A DNA stretch of 64,000 nucleotides from Rana temporaria (Eukaryota > Chordata > Amphibia > Anura > Ranidae). The notes beneath the pieces are model-generated. The model had not been told where the DNA came from and ran no database searches. It was given only the letters and a program-made list of their open reading frames with translations. A program made the position numbers and the translations under genes. Where the stretch lies: assembly GCF_905171775.1 (NCBI RefSeq), contig NC_053497.1, positions 100,742,157-100,806,156 of the forward strand, read 5' to 3'. Each line of letters starts with the position of its first letter. The stretch's first letter is position 1. Below, one piece after another: positions 44,213 through 55,889 of the stretch.

Positions 44213-44420
44213 AAAAAACAAAAGAACAAAAGCTGGACAGCCGCACTCCAAAATTTTCTTTAAAAGAGATGTCTTTATTTTCAACTGTGCATACAGTCAC
44301 TGCAAGCCCACAAAAATCAGTATGGCCAACGTTTCACACTGGCGTCAGTGCTTAGTCATGGACCCTTGAGAACCCTTGATCATCACGAGGCTCACCTGGA
44401 GCGGTGAGAATTCTGTCTGT
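44213..44420 (-). mobile_element. short retroelement-like insert with 16-bp target duplication
   Basis: ATGTCTTCAGCTAAGC is present exactly at 44197-44212 and 44421-44436. The 208-base insert carries GGACAGCCGCACTCC on one side and GGAGCGGTGAGAATTC on the other, words that also mark the ends of insertion 2 in the Tc1 copy. A hammerhead-like core lies within. A 16-bp duplication points to reverse transcription at a staggered nick rather than DNA transposition. Confidence 0.8.
44324..44365 (-). ncRNA. hammerhead-like core motif (g)
   Basis: On the minus strand: GGTCC, ATGACTAA, a CACTG/CAGTG hairpin, TGAAACGTT, then GGCC. The outer stem uses one G-T pair. The left core departs from the consensus. 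Confidence 0.35.
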
Positions 44421-44436
44421 ATGTCTTCAGCTAAGC

Positions 44437-45682
44437 CTAATGGTGTGAGACTGGCCAATGGTGTGAGGCTTCCAGCTTCTCCATCTCTCTTCCTCTCTCT
44501 TTCTCTCCTGGCCTTCTTTCTGCCCCAGGGATAGAGCCCCCCAACACAGGGTTCCCTCAAGATGACTGGACCCTGGACTTGGCTTGCAGACTGCCAGGCT
44601 CCTGAGTATTTATGGGTTGTTCCCCCACTTTCTGGGCCTTGCCTCCCCAGGGATTGGTGGAAACTCCCTAAATACTTAGGCTGCAGGCTCTGTTCCTATA
44701 CCCTCTAAGTTCTAGAACTATCCAGTGAGTTCTAGAAGCCAGGGGGAGGTAGAGCCACAGCCTTGCACAGACAAAACACAAATTAACCCCACTGCTAAAA
44801 CAAAATGTTATCTATTTTCTGGCCAACCCCCTAAATTGGTTCAGCATGCTGCATCTGAAAGGGAGCCACGTCTGAATGTAGCTTTACACTTCACACACTC
44901 CTTCACTGCATGTTCAGGGGACTGCAAGAAAGATTGATCTTTTTTCTATTTTAGTAATTTTCAGTGGTATGCATGCCTAAAAGAAGCCTAATTACTTCTG
45001 TTTGCAATCTAAATCAATTATATATTTTTATGTGAAAATATCTCTTCATTTTATTCTATATGTTTTTGTGTCACAACATCGTAATCCCTAATGTTGGATG
45101 ATGCAAAGTCAGATATAGTAAACAGTAATTTCCCTGTACAGATTATATAGCTGTCTGGGGAATCCAGCCCTCATCTACTACAATGCAGGTTGACTTGTGT
45201 TACTGTTATAGCTCTTCTATATCCATAGTTACGTATTTATTAACAGTCACAGATTGATCTTCAAAATACGTGTTCAGAAGATGACTGCTCTCCGGGAGAA
45301 GACTAGAATATGTTTATCCCTTAAAGTGACTCTAGCATAAGATATATATTTTTTATGCCAACTCTAACCAAAAAGTTTTATTTTGGTAGGGTCTACTGTA
45401 TATAGTTGTATATAAAATGCACTATTTATTTTTCCAAAAGTGTTTCCCAGTGCTAAACCTTTCACCCAATGTCTAAATTGCTGCATTTGTAAATTTCAAA
45501 AGCCAGTATAAGTGGCAGAAAAAAATCACTTCTGGGTTTACCTAATAATTTTTTTTGGCATAATTCTCCTTTAAGGTGGCTTGACAGGGGGTGTGTCCTA
45601 TGCCTACGTACTTTTGCTAATATGTGTCCCTGGTTCCTATCTCAAAAAGTTGGGAGTTATGCTTAAGGCTCATACGCACAAT
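44437..45682. other. unassigned intergenic sequence
   Basis: Nothing beyond a CTCTCTTCCTCTCTCTTTC tract at 44485-44510 stands out. The host sequence of the short insert continues here; no frame is supported. Confidence 0.45.
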
Positions 45683-46426
45683 GGGCCGGATTCAGGTAGA
45701 TGGGGGCATAGTTATGCCGGCGTAGCGTATCGAATATACGCTACGCCGACGTATAGCAGAGCGGCGAGCACAGTATTCACAAAGCACTCGCTCCCAACGT
45801 TGCGCCAGCGTAACGTAAATTCCGCGGCGTAAGCCCGCGTAATTAAAAGTAGGTGGAAGGTGGGCGTGATCCATTTAAATGAAGCGTGACCCCATGCAAA
45901 TGATGGGCCGAACAAATGGCGCATGCACCGTCCCGTGGACGCATTCCAGTACGCAGGCGTCAGAATCACATCGTAAATACTCCATAAGATACATCGAATC
46001 ACTGCCTACGACGTAACATAACCTACACCCAGCCCTATTCACATACTACTACGTAAACGACGTAAAATACGACGCCTGTTCCCTGGTCCATACCTTAACA
46101 TGACTTACCCCTTGCTTTATGTGGCTTAACATTACGCCGGACGTACGACTTACGTAAACAGCCAATATTAATTCCCCCGGGCGCAAGTACGTTTGTGAAT
46201 CGACGTATCTCACTCATTTGCATATGGGAATCGAATTTTCCATATGCCTCCAGCGTAAATATGCGCCCAAGATACGCCGGCATAGGCAAGTTACGTCGGT
46301 CGTAAGAAGCTTATTTTCAGGCGTATCTAGTTCTATGGGCACAGCGCACAGATACGACGGCGCATCGTTACACTTACGCGGCGTATCTCGAGATACGTCG
46401 GCGTAAGTGCTACGTGAATCCAGGCC
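45683..46426. mobile_element. GGGCCGGATTC-type MITE
   Basis: AAT at 45680-45682 and 46427-46429. The ends are GGGCCGGATTCAGGTAG and CTACGTGAATCCAGGCC. The interior is full of TTACGTAA, GACGTA and ACGCCGG. The ORFs are symmetry artefacts. Confidence 0.88.
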
Positions 46427-46813
46427 AATGAGAATATCAAATGAATCATCCATTTTTTTTGCATGTTAGCCTCATCGAAAAACCAATAGGTTACTAAAGT
46501 TCAGAACATTCTCGTAAGACAGAATACAACTTCAGAAGTAATGTAATGTGTTGTATTGTAATGTATTCTTTCTTTTTCGAGCATGCATGGTCTTGGTCTT
46601 CAATTTTGTCAGACAAATATTGTACTGATTAAACAAAAATCGTTAGTTCTGGTGTTGTACGAGAAAAAATTTGGGATAATTTTGCATGAACTGTCGTGAT
46701 CGGCTCTCGAAAGCTGTGTATTAACAATCAGATTATTGTGCGATTGCTTTGAAAGCAGTATTTTTTGGCTTATTTTCTCATTATGTGTACTAGGCATAAC
46801 TAGATGACATTTA
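46427..46813. other. spacer
   Basis: AT-rich with no element recognised. It contains three near-repeats of TGTAATGTATT-like text at 46535-46570. Confidence 0.45.
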
Positions 46814-47227
46814 AGCCTCGTACACACAATCGGACATCTGATGGAATCTAATCCAAAGGATTTTTTCGTCGGATATCTGATGAAGCTGACTTTCATCAGT
46901 CTTGCCTACACACCATCAGTCAAAAATCCGACTGTGCCAAAACGCAGTGACGTAAAACACTACGACATGCTGAGAAAAATGAAGTTCAATGCTTCCGAGC
47001 ATGCGTCGACTTGATTCTGAGCATGCATGGATTTTTGACCGATGGACTTCCACACAGACGATCGTTTTTTTCTATCGTTTTTTTATCCATAGGAAAAATT
47101 TTAAACATATTCTATTTTTTTCACCGATGGAAAACAAACCGATGGGGCCCACACACAATCGGTTTGTCCGATGAAAACAGTCCATCGGTCTGTTTTCATC
47201 GGACAAACTGATCGTGTGTACAGGGCT
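46814..47227. mobile_element. GTACACACAATCGG MITE with TCCGATGAAAAC arms
   Basis: AGCCTCGTACACACAATCGG and the complement of AGCCCTGTACACACGATCAG are the ends, with TTA at 46811-46813 and 47228-47230. The right arm folds on itself (about 47148-47218). The centre AATGCTTCCGAGCATGCGTC is shared with the MITEs at 18649 and 40519. Confidence 0.9.
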
Positions 47228-47247
47228 TTAGTTTGCTAAATCACTGT

Positions 47248-47417
47248 GGGGGAGATTTACTAAAGAGCAAAACCTGGTGCAGCTCTGCACAGAAACCAAT
47301 CAGCTTCCATGTTTTATTGTCAAAGCTTAATTGAACAAGACTGAATTTAGAAGCTGACTGGCTACCCTGCACAACTGCACCAGATTCTGAGTGCTCTAGT
47401 TTTAGTAAATCTGCCCC
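47248..47417. mobile_element. AGATTTACTAAA MITE (170 bp)
   Basis: GGGGGAGATTTACTAAAG at the left and TTTAGTAAATCTGCCCC at the right are inverted ends. TGTG flanks both sides. Confidence 0.85.
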
Positions 47418-47744
47418 TGTGTGTCATAAACTGGCATAATTAGTTTTTTCATAAGACGCTTTCACCATTGCGTCATCCTTTCTGTCTCTTGCTATTGATA
47501 TCCTTTTGCTGCTTTCAGACACTTTCTGTCAATCTGCACTCAGCATCTTCTGCACATCATTGCTGTTGACCAGCTTCCTGACAGTGACAATGGTAGACCA
47601 TGTTTGTATGATGTGTATCAGCATGGTCGCTTAAAGTCACTACCAGGGACAAGTGTGCCAATGTAAGAACACAGTTGGGAGACAGTTGTCACCCAATAGG
47701 AAGTGCCTGAAAAGATATTCATGGCAGGGTGAGAAGATATTCTT
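47418..47744. other. spacer
   Basis: No gene or element recognised. Confidence 0.45.
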
Positions 47745-48700
47745 TTAACCGGTTCCCGTCTGGCCTATAGTCAAATAACAGCTGGGTGGGACTTTTGTCA
47801 TTCAGGGGGGACGCTATATGACGTCCTCCCAGAATGTGCCTCTCGCGTAGCCGCTGCCGATACCATGTTACTGCTGTGATTGAATAAACAATGGATGTAC
47901 AATTACATTGCTAGCTGTAATTGGTCACAGTCTGTACCAGTGATCACATGGTACAGACAGGGCCAATCACAGCCCAACTGTACAATGGGATTTGCTGTGC
48001 CCAATCACAGCTAATCACAAAAAAACACACTGAATGAAGACATCGGTGGTGCCAGGCAGAAGAGAAAAAGAACCGGAGAGCAGGAGAAGAGAGCGGAGAA
48101 GTCGGAAAAAGACCCCCCGAAGAAGGGAGAAGACCGGGCTGCCGCTGGTAAAAGAGCTGAAAGAAGACAGCGGTGGTGCCCGGCAGAAGACCCCCGAAGT
48201 CAGAAGAAGACCCCCGGAGCTGCCTAATAAACTACTTTAAAAACCTGTGTAGTGTTTTTTTTATTGACGTTTTTCTACCACCAGGTGAATGGGTAGGGGT
48301 ACGATGTACCCCATACTCATTCACATAGGGTGGGGGGCCGGGATCTGGGGGCCTACTTATTAAAGGGGGCTCTCATATTCCAATAAGCCCGCCGCCCGCA
48401 GACCCCGACAACCAACGGGCAGGGTTGTTGGGAGAGGCCCTTATCCCCATCAACATGGGGGCAGGGTACTTTGGGGCGGGGGGCGCAGTGTGAAGCCACA
48501 GCCTGCGCCCACAGTAGTGATGCTGGCACCACGGAGAGGAGGGGAGGACAAACAGGGCTTAGTTTCCCCGCATTGCAGGACCCTGGGACAGGTAAGTGTC
48601 CGATTATTAAAAGTCAGCCGCTGCAGTGTTTGTAGCTGCTGACTTTTAATATTTTTATTTTAGTAGGAACTCCACTTTAAGGTACTCCCCATTGCCTATC
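47745..48700. repeat. composite of TTAA-type repeat and purine-rich repeat
   Basis: TTAACCGGTTCCCGTCTGG at 47745 is like the left end of the copy at 29790 (TTAACTGGTTGCCGTC). 48030-48230 is a purine-rich stretch with repeated GAAGA and CGGTGGTGCC. 48240-48500 (ACCAGGTGAATGGGTAGGGG) is a further recurrent repeat. 48605-48650 has the hairpin TATTAAAAGTCAGCCGCTGC, whose relative is at 61026. Confidence 0.55.
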
Positions 48701-49050
48701 CTGTCCCCCCAAGCCCTAAACACTTAACTGACTCCTGTCATCGATCCAGATCTGTCCTGTCTGCAGCACCACTCTTCTTGCTTCCTGGTTTCTTGGGAGA
48801 CACTGAGGGCAGTGGGAGTCATAGTCAAACTTCTGTGAGGAGGGGGGTGGGGCTTAACAACGCTGTGTGTGTCTATAGATGCACCCAAACCCCCATTGGG
48901 AGCACGCAAGTGCACAGGTGCCCCACAGCACCTGGCTTGCTAAGTGGGCACTCAGAGGAAGAAGGAATGGAAAGTGTCAACAGGGGACAGCCAAAGAGGA
49001 GGTAAGTGACCGCTCTGCACAATATTGTTGCAGATACCATCTTTTTTATT
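48701..49050. other. unassigned sequence
   Basis: No supported gene. Ends at the TTAA of the next element. Confidence 0.45.
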
Positions 49051-49054
49051 TTAA

Positions 49055-49620
49055 AGTGATTGTAAAGTTTTACATTTCATTTTTTTTAAATAACAAACAT
49101 GTTATACTTACCTGCTCTGTGCAGTGGTTTTGCACAGAGCAGCCCCGACCCTCCTCTTCTTGGGTCCCCTGCTGGTGCTCCTGGCTCCTTCCCCCCCACT
49201 GAATGCTCATGTATCTTCAATCCTGAGTCAATGGCTCCCGCTGCTGTGTCTGGGCTAATGAGCAGGGAGAGAGCTGGGAGAGCTTCTGCTTTTGTGCTGC
49301 ATCAAGGACAGGCTCAGGTAATTATATGGGGAGGGCCCTGCTTGCAGAAGGTTTTTTACCTTAATACAGGGAATGCAAGAGCCTTGCCTCTCTGGGGACT
49401 CGCACTCCTGATTGGCTTTTGGCAGAATGGCTCCCGCTGCTGTCAATCACAGCAGGTGAGCCAATCAGGAGATGAAGGGGGCAGGGCCATGGCTCTGTGT
49501 CTGATTGGACACACAGAGCAGCAGCTCGGCTCTGTTGACCCCATAGCAAGCTGCTTGCTGTGAGGCCACTCAAAAAAATGAAGGGGACAGGAGCGTCGGC
49601 CAGGGTTCTTAAGAAGAGGA
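49055..49620. mobile_element. TTAA element related to 13280-13695
   Basis: AGTGATTGTAAAGTTTTAC follows TTAA at 49051, and CATGTTATACTTACCTGC plus TTTTGCACAGAGCAGCCCCG match the interior of the copy at 13280. The right end is not clear. The 154-codon frame at 49099-49563 runs through this repeat and shows no domain. Confidence 0.7.
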
Positions 49621-50271
49621 GGAAAGTGCGCTGCATTTTTTAAAAGTCCTGCTTGGTGCATCTTTGGTGCCCTGTTTGACAAACACAAAAAAAAACACAC
49701 CTTCCTTTTCAGTCAACGGAAACACCACCATTTTTTTAGTGCCTCTTTTGAGTCACATGTCAATTTTCTTCCCAGGTGACCAAGGATGAAAACACATCTG
49801 TTTTAAAAAAAAATGCATATCACCAATTTGAAAATATTTGATTAGTTTATATATACATAAGTAGCTAAGCATGTTTATGGATTGGGCCAGTATGTGGAAA
49901 GGCAACATGATATTCAAAATGTACAGACACAGCTTCTCCTTTAAGCTATAAGAAATGTATGTAACAGGCAGACTTCTCCTCCCCCTCTCTTATCTCCCTC
50001 ACTGTCTCTGATCACCATAATAACACATGATGTGCAGTTACATATCTATACAGAAACGGTCTTCATTCACAAAAGAAGCTAGATGACTCACACTATAAAT
50101 ATGATCATCAAACATACACCTTCTCGATTATCCGCATACAAAATGCCCAAAAAAATAGCATTGTGTTTAATATCCTAACAAGCTGAAGAATGGAAGCCTG
50201 CACCAAAAGTAATATGTCAGCTGTTCTACTAGCTTTCTTCTAAAAATGCTGTTCTGACATCAGTACTTCTA
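49621..50271. other. unassigned intergenic sequence
   Basis: AT-rich with no recognisable gene. Confidence 0.45.
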
Positions 50272-50791
50272 ATGTCATTAAAAACGATCGTGTGTGGGCT
50301 TCAGAGCATTTTTCACGATCTAAAAAAATGGGCATTAAAAATTTCGAACATGCTCTATTTTTTCACGACGTTTTTAACGCTGTCATTTTTCGGGTTGTAA
50401 AAAATGGTCGTGTGTGGGCTTTAACGGCATTAAAAAACGTGCATGCTCAGAAGCAAGTTATGAGATGCGAGCGCTCGTTCTGGTAAAACTACCTTTCTTA
50501 ATGGAGTATGCAGATTCATCACGCTGTAACAGACAGAAAAGCGTGAATTGTCTTTTACTAACACAAAATCAGCTAAAGCAGCCCAAAGGGTGGCATCATC
50601 CGAATGGAACTTCTCCTTTATAGTGTCGTCGTACGTGTTGTACGTCACCGCGCTTTGCTAGAGCATTTTTTTTCCACGATCGTGTGTTGGCAAGGCCGTT
50701 TTAATGATCGGATTAAAAAAAACGTTGTTTTTTCTAGACCCTTAAAAAATTCATTTTTTAGAACCCCAAAAACGGTCCTGTGTACGTGGCA
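50272..50791. mobile_element. MITE of the 6761-7321 family, left end truncated
   Basis: ATGTCATTAAAAACGATCG, AACATGCTCTATTTTTTCAC and CAGCCCAAAGGGTGGC follow the order of the complete copy. The right end GTCCTGTGTACGTGGCA is followed by TTA. Confidence 0.87.
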
Positions 50792-51730
50792 TTAGGTACC
50801 AATAAGGAACAAGCATGGTGCCAGTGAAGTCACTGTTGTATACAATGCCTCTCATATGTAATTATTAGTTGTCTCAACAACGCCTATTTACTACGTGCTT
50901 GACATAAGTGCTATCTGTTTATGGGCTATGCCCTAAGTTGCGGAACATGTTCTTCTAAACTTTTCTATGCTAATGGTTGACATATTTTATACCTTCTCCC
51001 TTAGTGGCCTAATGCACGACGCTATGTAATACTGATAATCGCTTGCATACAGTTGTGCATTGGAATCTTTAAGTGCATACTATAATTTTAAACGCTAAGC
51101 TCTGGTCGCATGTTGTAATGCGTCCAAGCTCAGTAGCTCAACGCCTATCTTTATGTGATAGAGAGATGATGTAGAGAACCCCCAAACTCCTGTTTGTGTG
51201 GAGTGACGCCTGGGGCCTAATACTGAATTCTCACATAAGAAGAGCATTGAAATCCTTGCCAAGTTGTTGTGGTTCACTCCCGTTCCCTAGAGCCGTTACA
51301 CCTTTTCACATAGGTTTCTATGATTGGGTTAATATTTGTGTTCATTTACAATCAAGGGAACTTTGAACCAATATATTGTGTTTATTTGATACATTTTAGA
51401 TAAAATAGCGGTGTGTGCAGGAGTGTTTCCATAAGAGTCGGTTCACACATAGGCGGCACGACTCCGGGGGCGGCTGAGCCGCCTGTCGTATCGCCCCAGT
51501 GTGAACCGGGTCTCACTGTCAAAGTTGATAGATATTTTGTATTGTGTTTTGATAATACAAAAAAAACATATTTGAGCTGTTTCTTTAATACTGTGTGAAT
51601 TTCAATTTACTACCACAGCTGGTGATATGACGAAACCCAGGGTATCAGAGGTAAGGGAGGATTTGCAAAGTCGAGGTAATCAGTGGGGTACAGAGTCTAT
51701 TAGCAGCCCTTACGAGGGTACTGCTACATA
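50792..51730. other. unassigned sequence with a small MITE-like hairpin
   Basis: 51435-51513 reads GGTTCACACATAGGCGGC ... CAGTGTGAACCGGGTC, a short inverted pair with ends like other 'TTCACAC' MITEs. Around 50930-50960 a GCGGAACATG hairpin weakly recalls the hammerhead-like series. No gene. Confidence 0.5.
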
Positions 51731-51732
51731 TA

Positions 51733-51835
51733 CAGTGGGGAAAAAAAGTATTTGTAAGTTTGCCTGCATACAAAGAAATGAAGGTTCTATCATTTTTATC
51801 ATAGGTGTATTTTATGTTTCAATCATTTTTGCCAT
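51733..51835. mobile_element. Tc1/mariner terminal fragment
   Basis: TACAGTGGGGAAAAAAAGTA, then TTTGTAAGTTTGCC and ACAAAGAAATGA, is a Tc1-type terminal inverted repeat I recognise from vertebrate elements. Only one end remains. Confidence 0.7.
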
Positions 51836-52174
51836 ACAAAAATATAAAAGTCTCAACTTGTCATTGTACAGTCTCAATACAGCACTTGGGATTTAAACAT
51901 CTAGGGTCCTGGCATCCAGGGGACCCTGTCATAGCATGTATAAACACTAAAGAAAAACGCAAAAATGGGCTGGAACATAATAGCTCCACTAAATATCCTA
52001 CATTAGTCCACTACTCCTCAGAACCTCAAGCCCCTCTTTACATCCCAGGCCTCATCAAGTGATCCACCCGCCTAGAAGAGCTGTCCCCATCTACTTGTCG
52101 GGGGGGCTCAACTCCTCAGAACGTGCGGGCACCTTTCAATTCAGTCCAGACTGACAATGGTCCTTAAAGAACGT

Positions 52175-52758
52175 ACAATCTAAAGAAAAACAGAAAACTC
52201 TGTGTGTAAACATAGAGATCCACGTCCTGTCAGGGAGAGGAGACCGATGGTGTGGACCTTGTATATAGGGATAACCATCGGTCACCTCCCCCAGTCACTC
52301 CCCTCCCCCCACAGTTAGAAACACTATGCAGGGCACACATTAACTCCTTCCTTGCCCCCTAGTGTTAACCCCTTCCCTGCCAGTCACATTTATACAGTAA
52401 CCAGTGCATATTTATAGCACTGTTCGCTGTATAAATGTGAATGGTCCCAAAAATGTGTCAGAAGTGCCCGATGTGTCTGCCGTAATATCACAGTCGTGAC
52501 TGATAAAAAAAAATGTATGTGCCCAGTAAGCAAGTGGTTAAATAGGCAGACCGCCTGATTGGCGGTCATGGCAAACATCCCATCCCCCGGACCCGCTGAT
52601 TTGCTCCCACTGTGTCCAATCACAGCGGGAGCAGGGCTCTGGCAGCACATGCGTGCGCTCAAGAGCCGAAGAAAAAAAATCACATACAGGTACATGATTT
52701 TGCGCTTAAGGGCCGCCCTGCCGAAGTATATTACGTGGGGCGGTCCTTAAGTGGTTAA
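52175..52758. repeat. two fused fragments of the TTAA-type ranid repeat
   Basis: 52220-52515 (CCCCCTAGTGTTAACCCCTT, GGTCCCAAAAATGTGTCA) matches 30100-30230. 52520-52758 ends GGCGGTCCTTAAGTGG before TTAA, like the right end of 61105-61777. The two pieces represent different parts of the family joined by deletion or nested insertion. Confidence 0.75.
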
Positions 52759-54458
52759 GCTGGCCATACACTGATCAAAATTCAGCTGGTTAAACAGAAA
52801 CTGGACACATTTCTATCAGTGTGGGACAGTCCCTGCTTAAGAGATGGACACAGGGCTGCTGTTAAAAATCATGGGGTCCTGTACAGCCCACATGGCAGCA
52901 CCCCCTTCTTGTTTTTTTAACAGCCTTGTTGGGGGGCCTTTGGTGAAATATCACCAAACTCTTGATGTCTCACATTTGAGACAGAACAAGGGACTGAGGA
53001 AAAAGATTTTCTAGTTCCTTTCTCTGCAGCCTCAACAGCACTGGACTGTGAATGAATAGAAAGCACTTTGAGGCTCCCTATTCATTCAGAAACTGAAGAT
53101 TCAGTGATGAATGGACACAGTGAGTAATCAGTGCCAATTGCTCACTGTGTTCATTCAGGAAAGGGAGGGGGTTGGTAAATAAGATATATTTACCACACAT
53201 ACACCCCCTCTCCATCCTGAAACATCCCCATGTGTGGCCTCAGCCGCTGCTGGCAGGAGAGGAGAGGAGGGAAGCTGGCAATGCTACAGGGGAGAGGGCA
53301 AACAGGAAGGCCCAGACAGCAGGGGGGTGGGGACACAGATAATTATCCCCATGCAGTGCAGCTGGAGGAAGAAAGAGGAGGAGTAGCCAGCAGAGCTGCA
53401 GGTAGAGCCACAAGAGTTGGCAATAACTCAGTACATCCGTCACTCCTGCTCGGCAGATGCCCATGCCCCCCTTTTGAATGGATGGGGTCTGGACCTGGTA
53501 CAAGAGGGCTGGCTGTACTGCCTTATCAGCGACCCTGTATGGACATATTGTAAATCTTTTCCCAATCAGTAGCTGTGGATACCGCTGTTAAAATACAATG
53601 TCACGGCTGGGGAGATTCCTCCATCCACCTCAGGAATCTGTTTGTTTGGGCAGTCCTTTGCATACTGTGCGCTAAAATAACCCCCACTGTGTGCTATATC
53701 ATTTCAGAAAGTTAGGAGGTATGTATATATCATTTTTCTGCCTTTAGTACCACTTTAAACTATGCTGAGGATGCTGTTCTTCTGCTTACAAAATTTAGAT
53801 AGATGATTTGATTAGTATAGTAAGAGCAGACCTTTCCACTAGGCACACACAAGAAAGTGCAAAGGGATAGTGGACATAAATCTCCTATAAAATGTTCTGA
53901 AATCCTTGCTGCAGAATTTATATAGCAAACCTGTAATAATGATTTGCCATAGTTCTAACAAAACTAAAGTTTATCTTAAAAATAAAACAGACTGACAGGT
54001 TAGTTTGTTGGGTAGCAGATTTAGGTTCCTCCATTCTGAAAAGAGCTGATGACAGTAAGACAGCAGTTGTATGTCACAGTTGTGAGGTGAACAAAGCAGT
54101 GGGGAAACGAGAAAAGCGTAGAAGGAAAGGTAAAATTAGAGACTTAGGGATATACAGGAATAATCCAATTGCTGCAGAGGAGAACAAGAGCAGAAATGAT
54201 TTATGAGAAATTGGAGTTGATTTGCTAAAATAAATATCGGCTGTTCACTTTTTCCCTATAGCTTGGTGAATGTGATGAAAATTCACTTTGCAATAAATAC
54301 CCAATCACGTGCAAGGAAACATAATAAAAAATATAGATTTTTGCTTGCATATGATTGGATGTTTTATCAGCAAAACTTCACTTCAGTCACAGCGCTCTGG
54401 GTAAATTTCCTTGCAAAGTGAAAGACCTATTTGCCTTTTCCGAAATTAAAGCTCATGT
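52759..54458. other. unassigned intergenic sequence
   Basis: No gene is supported. The 107-codon plus frame at 53230-53553 is purine-rich without a domain. 53730-53757 (CCTTTAGTACCACTTTAAA) resembles the right end of a TTAA element. Confidence 0.45.
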
Positions 54459-55862
54459 AGCTAGATTCAGGTAGAGTTAGGTCGGCGTATCAGTAGATAC
54501 GCCGACCTAACTCAGAATCTGCGCCGACCTATGTTTAAGTGTATTCTCAAACAGAGATACGCTTAAACATATCTAAGATACGACAGCATGCGCCGTCCTA
54601 TCTTAGGTTGCAATATTGAGGCTGGCCGCTAGGTGGCGCTTCCATTGCGGTCGGCGTAGAATATGTAAATCAGTAGATATGCCTATTCACGAACGTACGC
54701 CCGGCCGCCGCAGTACATTTACGCCGTTTCCGCAATGCATAATCAGGCCTAAAATTATTCCATCTAATAGATGGAATAGTAATGTTAAAGTATGGCCGCC
54801 GTTCCCGCTTCGAAATTCAAAAATTTAACGTGAATAGGGATTTACGTCGTTTACGTCCACGTCGAAATCAATAGGCCCGTGCGGCGGACGTAGCCGCAGT
54901 GCACACTGGGAAATGTAGGCGCACGGCGCATGCGCAGTTGAGAAAAAACATCAATCACGTCGGGTCAAGCCTCATTATCCTAAAACACGTCCCCTTAGAC
55001 AAATTTGAATTAGGCGCCCTTACGCCCGCCCGCTTTAGGCTACTCCGCCGTAACTTAGCAGGCAAGTACTTTGAGAATCAAGGGCCAGATTCACAGAGCA
55101 GATACGACGGCGTATCTCCTGATACGCCGTCGTATCTGTTGTTCTATCTATGCGACTGATTCATAGAATCAGTTACGCATAGATAGCCAGAAGATCCGAC
55201 AGGTGTAATTGTTTTACACTGTCGGATTTTAGGATGCAATACCGCGGCCGCCGCTGGGGGGAGTTTGCGTCGTAATACAGCGTCGGGTATGCAAATTAGG
55301 AGTTACGGCGATCCACAAAGATTTTGTCGTTACGTTGTCGCGAGTGTTAGATTTCCGTCGCAAAGATAGGGCACCTTTAACATTGTGTAAAAATACTCCA
55401 CCATGTTAAAGTATGCCCGTCTTTCCCGCGTCGCTTTTGAATTTTTTTTTCATTTTTTCTTTTTCCCGGCGCAAGTCTTTTTTTCACGTCGCGATTCACA
55501 AAACGTCGGCGCGTTGTAATTTTGCGCAAAGCACGTCGGGAAATTTGCGACGGGAGCATGCGCAGTACGTCCGGAGCGGGAGCGCGCCTAATTTAAATGG
55601 TACCCGCCCCATTTGAATTGGGCCGCCTTGCGCCGGACCTGTTTACGATACACCGCCGCAAATTTACAGGTAAGTGCTTTGTGGATCGGGCAGGCACTAA
55701 CTCGGAAAATTTGCGGCGGTGTAACGTAAACGGGTTACGTTACGCTGCGCCGCCGGACTGTGAATCTGGCCCCAAGTACTTGCCTCGCAAATTACGGCGG
55801 CGTAGCCTAAACACGCTAAGCTACGCCTCCTTAAAGTTAAGGCAATCTCTGTGGATCTAGCT
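54459..55862. mobile_element. AGATTCAGGTAG-type MITE hosting a second MITE
   Basis: The outer ends are TAGCTAGATTCAGGTAG and GTGGATCTAGCTA. The interior is rich in ACGCCG and TTACG. 55082-55772 is the inserted element. It is related to the GGGCC-type MITEs but has lost the GGGCC start. Confidence 0.78.
55082..55772. mobile_element. GGGCCAGATTC-type MITE (nested)
   Basis: CAA at 55079-55081 and 55773-55775. The ends are GGGCCAGATTCACAG and CTGTGAATCTGGCCC. A near-perfect hairpin GATACGACGGCGTATC/GATACGCCGTCGTATC lies at 55102-55137 and a second at 55145-55190. Confidence 0.9.
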
Positions 55863-55889
55863 ATTGTTGGTCTCCAATCTGAGCTGCCT

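Noticed and set aside
49099..49563. 154-codon plus-strand ORF
   Set aside because: Contained in a TTAA element related to the one at 13280; the relative has no matching open frame.
53230..53553. 107-codon plus-strand ORF in a G-rich stretch
   Set aside because: Composition-driven (purine-rich, low complexity), no domain, no splice or promoter context.
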